Counted from the first letter of the stretch, positions 7,490 to 13,935 are shown. The stretch: 17,183 bases of DNA from Halieaceae bacterium (GCA_003523185.1 DPGN01000031.1:55211-72393); one strand, 5' to 3'. Translations and numbers: made by a program. Notes: generated from the sequence alone by a model not told the origin.

Positions 7490-8200
7490 ATGAACATTAT
7501 CTTGTTGCGAGAAAGCGATTGGACTGGCGGTCAATCCGTCCGTTTGACTGAATACCGGGCGCAACACATCATCAATGTCATTCAACCCGCGTTGGGACAA
7601 AGCCTGCGCGTCGGTTTGATTAACGGCCACAAGGGTATCGGCACCGTCACTGCCATTGATCCAACGACGGTACAACTTGAGGTAGCGTTGACCGAGGCGC
7701 CCCCAGCACGGCACTCGACGCGGCTGGTGCTGGCACTACCGCGCCCAAAGATGCTTCGCCGAATACTGCGCACGGTGGCCGAGTTTGGCGTTGATGAGCT
7801 GCACCTCATCCACTCCTACCGCGTCGAGAAAAGCTTCTGGCAGTCGCCCTACCTTCAAAAAAGCAAAGTAGAAGCGGCCCTCATTCACGGTTTAGAGCGA
7901 GCGGGCGACACGATTCTTCCCGTCGTCACCGAACACCGGCGCTTCAAACCGTTTATGGAAGACTCGCTATCGAGCATTGCAGCGGAACGCGACCTTGTCA
8001 TAGCACACCCCAGTGGAGAGCATCGTCTGCAAACCGAAGACGGAAAAAAGCGCTGTCTGCTCGTTGGGCCAGAGGGTGGCTTCATCGACTACGAAATTGA
8101 CTTGGCACAGTCGCTGGGAGCGACAGTTGCACATCTTGGCAACCGCATCATGAGCGTCGATACGGCCGTTTGTGCTGTGCTCGCTCGAGATCTTTACTGA
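7490..8200 (+). CDS. RsmE-family 16S rRNA (uracil1498-N3)-methyltransferase (variant branch)
   Basis: A 236-residue SPOUT (trefoil-knot) methyltransferase of the RsmE family, whose founding member methylates N3 of U1498 in 16S rRNA. The N-terminal PUA-like domain runs to about residue 70. The SPOUT domain then begins with LVLALPRPKMLRRILRTVAEFGV and contains RVEKSFWQS, the SAM-binding loop LLVGPEGGFIDYEID and the knot segment LGNRIMSVDTAVCAVLA. The last motif departs from the common LGPRVLRTETA of RsmE. The protein also matches a shorter RsmE-like subfamily that I recall from other gammaproteobacteria. It may therefore be a paralogue, with a canonical rsmE elsewhere. The start ATG at 7490 was chosen over an in-frame alternative at 7439 because it gives the family N-terminus MNIILL. 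The Shine-Dalgarno is poor, so it probably relies on rimO translation. Confidence 0.87.
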   Translation: MNIILLRESDWTGGQSVRLTEYRAQHIINVIQPALGQSLRVGLINGHKGIGTVTAIDPTTVQLEVALTEAPPARHSTRLVLALPRPKMLRRILRTVAEFGVDELHLIHSYRVEKSFWQSPYLQKSKVEAALIHGLERAGDTILPVVTEHRRFKPFMEDSLSSIAAERDLVIAHPSGEHRLQTEDGKKRCLLVGPEGGFIDYEIDLAQSLGATVAHLGNRIMSVDTAVCAVLARDLY

Positions 8201-8203
8201 GTC

Positions 8204-8224
8204 GGGATCGGTTCAACCAATCCC
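8204..8224. terminator. Possible bidirectional terminator hairpin between convergent genes
   Basis: In the 51-base gap between the convergent ends of the RsmE-like gene and msrA, GGGATCGGT pairs with ACCAATCCC across a three-base loop, with one C-A mismatch. The following stretch is T-poor (TCTCGCTTT), so it is at best a weak Rho-independent terminator. Position between convergent genes is the main support. Confidence 0.3.
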
Positions 8225-8251
8225 TCTCGCTTTGCGTTCGTAGTTGCTGGC

Positions 8252-8911
8252 TCAGGCCGTGACACCCGTGCCAATACCGCAGGCCACGCCGGTGCCGCCA
8301 ATACCGCAATAACCCGCTGGGTTTTTATCCAAATATTGCTGGTGATACTCCTCGGCATAGTAGAACTCAGTTGCCGCTTGAATCTCAGTCGTGATGCCGC
8401 TGTAGCCCGCCGCTTTGAGTCGGTGGTCGTACTGCTCCCGACTGACCTCTGCTGCCTCAGCCTGGGCATCTGAATACGTGTAAATGCCAGATCGATACTG
8501 TGTTCCCCAGTCATTGCCTTGGCGCATACCCTGAGTTGGGTCATGGCTCTCCCAAAAAACTCGGAGCAGATCGGGATAACTGACAAGCGTAGTGTTAAAA
8601 ACCACGAGCACAACTTCGTTGTGCCCCGTCTGGCCGGTACATACTTCTTGATAGGTAGGGTTGGGTGTGTGTCCGGCAGCGTACCCAACTGCTGTAGTGT
8701 AAACGCCAGGGACCTTCCAGAAGACACGTTCAGCGCCCCAAAAACACCCGAGACCGAACTGTGCTGTTTCCAGGTGTTCAGCAAATGGTCCCATCAACGG
8801 TGTCCCAAGCACTGTGTGATTATGGGTAACCGGCATCGCAAACTCGCGTCCAGGGAGGGCATCCTCCGCTGAAGGTAAGGCATGTTTTCGTCGTATATCC
8901 ATGATGTCCAT
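8252..8911 (-). CDS. msrA: Peptide-methionine (S)-S-oxide reductase MsrA
   Basis: MsrA reduces the S epimer of methionine sulfoxide in proteins, repairing oxidative damage with thioredoxin as reductant. The 219-residue protein has the catalytic GCFWGAE motif (Cys56) and two C-terminal cysteines, Cys202 in AGYCGIGG and Cys211 in GVACG. This is the three-cysteine arrangement of E. coli MsrA (51/198/206). Other family landmarks are VGYAAGHTPNPTYQEVCTGQTGHNEVV, FWESHDPTQGMRQGNDWGTQYRS and YHQQYLDKNPAGYCG. An N-terminal extension of about 45 residues before the core is also like the E. coli enzyme. No signal peptide is seen, so it is cytoplasmic. The start ATG at 8911 has GGGG seven bases upstream; an in-frame ATG three codons later is possible. 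It is monocistronic, converging on the RsmE-like gene and divergent from the 9050 ORF. Confidence 0.96.
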   Translation of the reverse strand: MDIMDIRRKHALPSAEDALPGREFAMPVTHNHTVLGTPLMGPFAEHLETAQFGLGCFWGAERVFWKVPGVYTTAVGYAAGHTPNPTYQEVCTGQTGHNEVVLVVFNTTLVSYPDLLRVFWESHDPTQGMRQGNDWGTQYRSGIYTYSDAQAEAAEVSREQYDHRLKAAGYSGITTEIQAATEFYYAEEYHQQYLDKNPAGYCGIGGTGVACGIGTGVTA

Positions 8912-8942
8912 GATGAAACCCCAGAAACAAAAAATTCATCTA

Positions 8943-8958
8943 AGCGCAGTATAGCGCT
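8943..8958 (-). promoter_or_regulatory. Palindrome over the likely msrA -10 region
   Basis: AGCGC-AGTATA-GCGCT is a perfect 5+6+5 inverted repeat, 31 bases or more upstream of the msrA start. Read on the minus strand, its centre is TATACT, five of six bases of a sigma-70 -10 box. No good -35 box lies at 16-18 bases, which would fit an activated or repressor-controlled promoter. This is inference from one site. Confidence 0.35.
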
Positions 8959-8985
8959 GAACTTTTGTCATAAAACGGGTCTAAT
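8957..8985 (+). promoter_or_regulatory. Weak candidate promoter for the 9050 gene
   Basis: CTGAAC (8957-8962) and TCTAAT (8980-8985) are 17 bases apart and match sigma-70 -35 and -10 consensus at three and five of six bases. It lies in the 138-base gap divergent from msrA, about 65 bases before the 9050 start. Nothing else is visible in this gap apart from the msrA palindrome and the GGGGGAG ribosome site. Confidence 0.25.
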
Positions 8986-9049
8986 CTTTTCAACATAGAC
9001 AAAAAAGTGCATCGGCCGAGACAGATGGTAAGCCGAGGGGGAGTTTAGA

Positions 9050-9250
9050 ATGCCAATTGCAGTATCCATACCTAACAGATCAACCAAAACGCCGGCAAGC
9101 AACCTGTCGAGCCGAAAACTGCTTGCGATTGCTGTGGCGGAGCCTCGGCTCAAAAGCGACATAGACGTCCAATCGGCCATTGTCGAACTGCAGGCGCGTC
9201 AGCACTACCTCAAGGAGCTCGAGGCCCAGGGGCTTCTCAGCGAGCGCTAG
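9050..9250 (+). CDS. Small hypothetical protein, or N-terminal part of a frameshifted VWA gene
   Basis: A 66-residue ORF with an ATG and a good ribosome site (GGGGGAG, six bases upstream). The protein begins with a polar, S/T/P-rich stretch (about residues 6-22), then a mixed segment KLLAIAVAEPRL, then an amphipathic helix DVQSAIVELQARQHYLKELEAQGLLSER. I do not recognise a domain. Two readings are possible. It may be a stand-alone small protein. Alternatively it is the N-terminal part of the VWA protein downstream, because the VWA frame is open without a stop from about 9076 and has no start codon before 9331. One extra base near 9247 would convert GAGCGC-TAG into a continuous ORF of about 310 codons. 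The strong ribosome site here and its absence at 9331 favour the second reading. Confidence 0.6.
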   Translation: MPIAVSIPNRSTKTPASNLSSRKLLAIAVAEPRLKSDIDVQSAIVELQARQHYLKELEAQGLLSER

Positions 9251-9330
9251 TCAGCTACTATCAGCCTGATACCCGACAACAGGTAGAGGGCTTCAGTATC
9301 ACCAAGGAAATAGCAAATCGACCCCAAAGC

Positions 9331-9981
9331 GTGTCTGCGTTCATCAGTAAGGCACGTGCGCTGAAGCGCGTGGCCGATGCGCAAAATCGCCTCATTTTTG
9401 CTCTCGATGCGACCGCTTCAAGAGAACCAACCTGGCATGTCGCACGAACGATGCATCAGGCTCTGTTCGATGTGGCTACCGAGGATGCAACCTTTGCACT
9501 GCAGCTCTATTACTTTCGCGGCCTGATGGAATTCGAGGCGACACCCTGGATGACCAAGCCAGGTCCGCTTCTCGACGCGCTGAACGCGGTTTATTGCCAA
9601 GGCGGGGCTACACAGATGGAGCGTGTACTGCGGCACGCCCTGGGAGAATTCGAGGGTAGTAGCTCGATAAAAGCCATCGTCTACATTGGCGATGCCTGCG
9701 AGGAGAATCCCGACACCCTTAACGCACTGGCTGTTCAGTGCCGACTCGCGAAACGACCCTTGCTGCTGTTTCAAGAAGGGAGCGATGCGACGGCATCGCG
9801 CTGCTTTGCTTCCATGGCGGCGCTGTCGGCCGGTGCCCATGTGCAACTCGATGACGCGAGTGGCGATCGCTTACGAGAGTTGTTGAAATCAGCTGTGCGA
9901 TTTGTATTAGGAGGGCGTAAAGCACTGCAAGGTTCGCGCCGCGAAAGTGATAAACTGTTGCTCCACAAGCTATCCTCGTAG
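9331..9981 (+). CDS. VWA-domain protein with MIDAS motif, partner of a J-domain protein
   Basis: A 216-residue von Willebrand factor A-like protein. The metal-ion-dependent adhesion site looks complete: DATAS (Asp26, Thr28, Ser30) in LIFALDATASREPTW, Thr94 in GGATQMERVL, and Asp121 in VYIGDACEE. A late LLLFQEGSD strand is typical of a bacterial VWA group whose genes, as I recall from alphaproteobacteria, sit beside a J-domain gene, as here. No signal peptide or membrane helix is seen, so it is likely cytoplasmic. The GTG at 9331 is the first possible start in this frame but has no Shine-Dalgarno. The preceding 28 in-frame codons (from about 9247) read like real protein (YYQPDTRQQVEGFSITKEIA), so the true N-terminus may lie further upstream and be interrupted by a frameshift. 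Function unknown; a role in assembling a complex at the membrane with the J-protein is inference. Confidence 0.8.
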   Translation: MSAFISKARALKRVADAQNRLIFALDATASREPTWHVARTMHQALFDVATEDATFALQLYYFRGLMEFEATPWMTKPGPLLDALNAVYCQGGATQMERVLRHALGEFEGSSSIKAIVYIGDACEENPDTLNALAVQCRLAKRPLLLFQEGSDATASRCFASMAALSAGAHVQLDDASGDRLRELLKSAVRFVLGGRKALQGSRRESDKLLLHKLSS

Positions 9982-9997
9982 CGCAGTTGGTCAGAAG

Positions 9998-10020
9998 GCT
10001 CGCTGAGTCGCTCAACGAGC
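9998..10020 (+). other. Hairpin between the VWA and J-domain genes
   Basis: GCTCGCTGAG and CTCAACGAGC pair across a TCG loop, nine of ten positions matching. The hairpin starts 17 bases after the VWA stop and ends 27 bases before the J-protein start. No T-run follows, so it is not a standard terminator; it could be a message-stabilising or processing structure, or chance. Confidence 0.35.
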
Positions 10021-10047
10021 ATAACGTCGGTTTAAAAGGACATCATC

Positions 10048-10764
10048 GTGATTCGAGTCGTCATTGCCATTGCTCTTGCCGCTATCGCCATCTCCTACCT
10101 GTGGCGCATCCGAAGCTTGCCACCGCATAAGCAGCGATCGGGCTACATCAAGTTCTTTATTGGTTTGGCGGTGGTCACGGTCATTTTTTTAACCGCTACA
10201 GGTCGGATGCATTGGCTGGGCGCAGCCATCACGGGTGGATTTGTGTTCCTGAGACAGGTACTCCCCTGGATCATTCGTGTTCTGCCCTTCCTGAATAAAC
10301 TGCGACAGCAGCAAAGTGCGCAACAGGGTCAATCAGTGATTCAAACCGATCACCTTTCAGCCACTTTAGATCATGCAAGTGGCCTCATCGAGGGTGAGAT
10401 CATCGAGGGGCCGCACAAAGGTTGGTTGCTATCTGAACTCTCGTTGAGCGAACTCGAGGTCTTACTCGAGCATTATCAAACAGCAGACGCGGAGTCTGCA
10501 GAACTGCTGCAGGCCTACATTGATCAGCGAACGCAGCAGGCTAATGAGGCGGAAGAAGAGCGAAGCGAGGCGCAACGTGAGGCAGCAGCCGACAGTTCAA
10601 GAACAGAAGCCTTAGCGACATTGGGTCTGACCGAGGGAGCAACGGAAGAAGAAATTATCGCGGCACACCGAAGTCTCATCCAAAAACTTCACCCCGATCG
10701 TGGCGGTAATGACTTTCTCGCGGCGAAGATCAATCAAGCCAAAGACATTCTGCTGAACGACTAA
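10048..10764 (+). CDS. Membrane-anchored J-domain (DnaJ-like) protein
   Basis: A 238-residue type III J-protein, expected to recruit and stimulate an Hsp70 (DnaK) ATPase at the inner membrane. The N-terminal third is hydrophobic, with helices at about residues 1-18, 36-50 and 55-80. A middle domain (about 99-162) has the sequence TDHLSATLDHASGLIEGEIIEGPHKG and LSLSELEVLLEHYQ, which is characteristic of a group of bacterial membrane J-proteins. A charged E/Q/A linker (about 163-185) leads to a C-terminal J domain (about 186-238) with HPDRGG at 215-220, the HPD triad being essential for Hsp70 stimulation. The J domain lies at the C-terminus, the reverse of DnaJ. The start is GTG at 10048 with AAAAGGA about seven bases upstream. 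It follows the VWA gene and is likely functionally paired with it. Confidence 0.88.
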   Translation: MIRVVIAIALAAIAISYLWRIRSLPPHKQRSGYIKFFIGLAVVTVIFLTATGRMHWLGAAITGGFVFLRQVLPWIIRVLPFLNKLRQQQSAQQGQSVIQTDHLSATLDHASGLIEGEIIEGPHKGWLLSELSLSELEVLLEHYQTADAESAELLQAYIDQRTQQANEAEEERSEAQREAAADSSRTEALATLGLTEGATEEEIIAAHRSLIQKLHPDRGGNDFLAAKINQAKDILLND

Positions 10765-10795
10765 CTGCCGCGTATTGAATAAGGAACCGCCGATT

Positions 10796-11086
10796 GTGGA
10801 GCGAAACTTCATCCTCAAAAATCAAGATGGGCACTATTGGGGACGCGGCAAAGAATGGGTCGACGGGTCAGATCGCGCCCGTGTTGCCCAATACAAGCAC
10901 CGCGACGAGGCAAGTAATACGGTATTCGAACTGAGCTCGAAGGATTTTGGACTGCGGGCAGAAATCCTCGAGGTACAGCTCAAGGATGGGAAATTGCCGA
11001 AGCTGGAACTGAGCCAAGTGCCATTGCCTGGATTTGACGAGGCGGATGATGAAATTGTGGAACCCGAGGTTGAAAACCCGGTCTAA
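10796..11086 (+). CDS. Small conserved hypothetical protein
   Basis: A 96-residue protein of unknown function. It begins VERNFILKNQDGHYWGRGKEWVDG, a start I have seen in conserved gammaproteobacterial hypotheticals, followed by ARVAQYKHRDEASNTVFELSSKDFGLRAEILEVQL and an acidic tail (DEADDEIVEPEVENP). No signal peptide, membrane segment or known catalytic motif is seen; the fold looks alpha+beta and cytoplasmic. Start choice: GTG at 10796 has AAGGA about ten bases upstream and gives the family N-terminus. A TTG at 10775 would add seven residues but lacks a ribosome site. It lies 31 bases after the J-protein gene and 47 before htpX, so probably belongs to the same transcript. Confidence 0.75.
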   Translation: MERNFILKNQDGHYWGRGKEWVDGSDRARVAQYKHRDEASNTVFELSSKDFGLRAEILEVQLKDGKLPKLELSQVPLPGFDEADDEIVEPEVENPV

Positions 11087-11133
11087 CGTCTCCACGTACA
11101 CTTCATGAGTTATTTTTTCTTCGGAGATACTGA

Positions 11134-12012
11134 ATGCGTATTCTGCTTTTTCTGCTAACCAACCTGGCTGTTGTCATTGTGGTTGGTACTGTCTGGCGCC
11201 TGTTAGGCTTTGACAGTTTCCTCGAGGCTAACGGTGTGGGGTTGGATTTCAATGCGCTCCTCGTTTTCTGTGCCCTATTTGGTATGGGCGGTTCTCTGGT
11301 TTCGCTCTTCATCTCAAAGTGGATGGCAAAGCGAAGCACAGGCACGCGCATTATTGAGGCCCCCTCAAACCGGGACGAAGAATGGCTGGTTCAAACCGTC
11401 GGGCAACTGGCAGACAACGCGGGTATTGGTATGCCCGAGGTAGGCATCTTCCCATCCGATGCGCCCAATGCCTTCGCAACCGGCTGGAATCGAAACAATG
11501 CGCTTGTCGCCGTGAGTAGCGGCATGCTACGGCGCTTCAAACCAGAAGAAGTCAGGGCAGTCATGGCGCATGAAATTGGCCACGTGGCCAACGGCGATAT
11601 GATTACGCTGAGTTTGATCCAAGGTGTCGTGAATACCTTTGTCATGTTCTTCGCACGAGTGATCGGCCACACAGTGGACCGTGTCGTGTTCAAAAATGAG
11701 CGGGGACTGGGTATCGGCTATTGGGTGGGTACTATCATCGCCGAAATTTTACTCAGCATCCTCGCGAGCATGATCGTCATGTGGTTCTCACGCTACCGTG
11801 AGTTCCGCGCCGATGCGGCAGGTGCTGATCTCGCCGGCAAGGCACATATGACGGCAGCATTGCGCCGCCTTCAAAGCGAAATGAACACACCTTCCGATCT
11901 ACCGGGAGAACTCACTGCTTTCGGTATTAGACCAGGTGGCTCAAAATTCGGCCAGTTATTCTCCTCGCATCCGCCCTTGGACAAGCGTATCGAGGCTCTT
12001 CAAAACCGATGA
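11134..12012 (+). CDS. htpX: Membrane zinc metalloprotease HtpX (M48B)
   Basis: HtpX is an inner-membrane, zinc-dependent endoprotease that degrades misfolded membrane proteins, working alongside FtsH. The 292-residue protein is full length. Two N-terminal membrane helices (about 3-22 and 40-62) are followed by the zinc motif HEIGH (146-150), the third ligand Glu223 in YREFRADAAGA, and two further hydrophobic segments (about 158-178 and 196-218). The C-terminal SSHPPLDKRIEAL is also characteristic. The ATG at 11134 has CGGAG seven bases upstream. Its stop overlaps the start of the HtrA-type protease gene by four bases (ATGA), so two envelope proteases are translationally coupled. No clear heat-shock promoter is seen in the 47-base gap before it. 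Confidence 0.97.
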   Translation: MRILLFLLTNLAVVIVVGTVWRLLGFDSFLEANGVGLDFNALLVFCALFGMGGSLVSLFISKWMAKRSTGTRIIEAPSNRDEEWLVQTVGQLADNAGIGMPEVGIFPSDAPNAFATGWNRNNALVAVSSGMLRRFKPEEVRAVMAHEIGHVANGDMITLSLIQGVVNTFVMFFARVIGHTVDRVVFKNERGLGIGYWVGTIIAEILLSILASMIVMWFSRYREFRADAAGADLAGKAHMTAALRRLQSEMNTPSDLPGELTAFGIRPGGSKFGQLFSSHPPLDKRIEALQNR

Positions 12013-13088
12013 TCAAGCAGCTTATTGCGAGGACCTTCGCTGGCCTCGCTCTTCTGTTCAGCCAGCTGCTCTTCGTCTTACCGTCTCAGGCAACTGACAC
12101 CGTCGACTACTTGAGCTTTGCCACTGACGACGAAGCCAATACGACTGAAGTCTTCAGTAACGCCAGCCCTTCCGTTGTTTATGTGACGTCAACTGCGCTG
12201 AGGCGGCAAATGTTCAGCTTGAACGTCATGGAAATTCCACAGGGCGCAGGCTCCGGATTCGTCTGGGATGACAGCGGCTTGATTGTTACCAACTACCATG
12301 TTGTCGCGAGGGCCAACCGGCTGACCGTGACCTTGAGCGACCAGCGCGAATTCGAGGCACAGGTTGTCGGCTTGGCGCCTGAGCGCGATCTTGCTGTACT
12401 CAGACTTCTCGATCCCCCTGAGGGGCTTGTGGAGTTGCCGCTCGGCGATTCATCGGAGCTATCGGTAGGTCGGAAGGTTCTCGCTATTGGCAATCCGTTT
12501 GGCCTCGACACCACCTTGACGGTGGGTGTTGTCAGCGCCTTGGGCAGAGAAATTCAATCCCCCAGCGGACGTCAGATCAGGGGCGTCATACAAACCGATG
12601 CAGCCATTAATCCCGGAAACTCCGGAGGCCCTCTGCTTAACTCCCTAGGTCAATTGATTGGTGTGAACACCGCTATTTACTCGCCTAGCGGCGCCAGTGC
12701 AGGTATCGGCTTCGCGATTCCCGTTAACACCGTTAGGGAAGTGGTCCCTCAGCTCATCGCCTACGGAAAAATACTACGCCCAATCTTAGGTATTGAGCGC
12801 GCGTCGGACCAGTGGATTCGTCGCAACAACATCGAAGGGGTCCCCATCGTTCGCACTTATCGTGGCTTCCCTGCCGATGGAGCCGGCATGATTGGCGCGA
12901 GTCGAGTTGGTCGCAACGACATCATGTTGGGCGACATCATTACCAGCGTTGACGGTCGAGAAGTTCGAAGTAACGAAGATTTTCTGTCCGCCATGGAAAA
13001 GCACCGTGTCGGCGATACCGTTACGATAACGACGGTGCGTGCCGGTAAGACATTGAGCTTCGATGTGGAGTTAACCGAGAGTCAGTAA
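12009..13088 (+). CDS. HtrA/Deg-family serine protease with one PDZ domain
   Basis: A 359-residue S1C (trypsin-like) protease of the periplasmic HtrA/Deg family. The N-terminus has a hydrophobic segment (about 8-25) ending PSQA-TD, read as either a signal peptide (cleavage near residue 28) or an anchor. The catalytic triad is intact: His97 in VTNYHVV, Asp127 in ERDLAVL and Ser205 in NPGNSGGPL. A single PDZ domain follows (about 255-355; PILGIERAS..., LGDIITSVDGREVRSNEDF, GDTVTITTVRAGK). Length and one PDZ match DegS (355 residues in E. coli) more than DegP/DegQ with two, but the protease core also resembles other one-PDZ Deg proteins, so the DegS role in the sigma-E cascade should not be assumed. 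It overlaps htpX by four bases, pointing to a joint envelope quality-control function. Confidence 0.93.
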   Translation: MIKQLIARTFAGLALLFSQLLFVLPSQATDTVDYLSFATDDEANTTEVFSNASPSVVYVTSTALRRQMFSLNVMEIPQGAGSGFVWDDSGLIVTNYHVVARANRLTVTLSDQREFEAQVVGLAPERDLAVLRLLDPPEGLVELPLGDSSELSVGRKVLAIGNPFGLDTTLTVGVVSALGREIQSPSGRQIRGVIQTDAAINPGNSGGPLLNSLGQLIGVNTAIYSPSGASAGIGFAIPVNTVREVVPQLIAYGKILRPILGIERASDQWIRRNNIEGVPIVRTYRGFPADGAGMIGASRVGRNDIMLGDIITSVDGREVRSNEDFLSAMEKHRVGDTVTITTVRAGKTLSFDVELTESQ

Positions 13089-13226
13089 CAGAGACTCAAG
13101 ACATGTTTTGGTTAACAGCACGAGCATACACGAGGACCGTCTCATTTATTTTTGGTGTTTTGACCGCCAGGTCCTATATCTAGGGTGAGCGCAATTTTGC
13201 CTCGCAATTTGTTTAGGAGAAGCACC

Positions 13227-13925
13227 ATGAAAAAGAGAGTAATTCCAATTGCCGGTTTAAGTGCACTGTTTTCTGCTGCGGCTTTGGCAACGCCCGCTAT
13301 GACTGTTCTGACAGTTAATACTGGCGACCCTATGGCTTACGTGGAGTGGACAAAGTCCTCCGGCGAAGCAATTGCAAAGTCTGTGGGCGCCGGTGTTGGT
13401 GGTATATGCCTTGCATCCGGCGGCTACTACAAGCCCGGCGAGCTTTACTACTGGCATTTGTTTGATAGCCATGCCTCGGCGATGGGTGCCAACAGCTATA
13501 ACAAAACCGTAATGGGCGAGTTAAAGAAACTGCCTGTCGACCGAGTAGTCAATCGTAGCGATGTTTACGCGGTAGTTATGCCAAGCGAGGGTGCCTATAA
13601 GCGAGGGGATACATTTGCCAACTGGAACGTAGTCGTAGAGACCGATCAGCCTGCCGCTTACATGTCAGGGCTTCAGCGCATGCAAGCGGCGGCCGCAGCC
13701 AATGGCTTTGGTGATATCAGCTTTACGGGCTACTCCTACCAAACAGGGCCTGAAACCGGAAACATGATGATTGTCGTTCAAGGGCCCAGTGGTGAGAGGG
13801 TTGGTGCATTTCTTGATCAAACCAATAGCTCTTGGGGCGCACCGATCATGGCGGAGTTCTCAGGAATGAGGAAGCTAAAGCACGGTTTCACCATGAATTG
13901 TGAAGTGGTGTACTCAGCTCTTTAA
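13227..13925 (+). CDS. Secreted protein of unknown function with two apparent alpha+beta repeats
   Basis: A 232-residue exported protein. The start ATG at 13227 has an excellent ribosome site (AGGAG, seven bases upstream) and gives a clean signal peptide, MKKRVIPIAGLSALFSAAALA, with cleavage after residue 21. An upstream in-frame start at 13185 is unlikely. The mature part seems to hold two similar halves, each beginning with a hydrophobic strand and a helix (MTVLTVNTGDPMAYVEWTKS and ANWNVVVETDQPAAYMSGLQ). They suggest tandem ferredoxin-like (dimeric alpha-beta barrel, ABM-like) domains; this is inference. Cys residues occur in GGICLASGG and near the C-terminus (MNCEVVYSAL) and could form a disulfide. 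It is monocistronic, flanked by a 138-base leader region and a strong terminator. Function unknown. Confidence 0.85.
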   Translation: MKKRVIPIAGLSALFSAAALATPAMTVLTVNTGDPMAYVEWTKSSGEAIAKSVGAGVGGICLASGGYYKPGELYYWHLFDSHASAMGANSYNKTVMGELKKLPVDRVVNRSDVYAVVMPSEGAYKRGDTFANWNVVVETDQPAAYMSGLQRMQAAAAANGFGDISFTGYSYQTGPETGNMMIVVQGPSGERVGAFLDQTNSSWGAPIMAEFSGMRKLKHGFTMNCEVVYSAL

Positions 13926-13935
13926 ATCAATGATC

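Noticed and set aside
8194..8784. Long minus-strand ORF in another frame over msrA
   Set aside because: A low-complexity Ser/Arg/Thr-rich shadow of msrA, which shows all catalytic motifs in its own frame.
13152..13180. TTGGTG-N17-TATATC as promoter of the secreted-protein gene
   Set aside because: Only three and four consensus matches; the 138-base gap surely holds a promoter but I cannot place it confidently.
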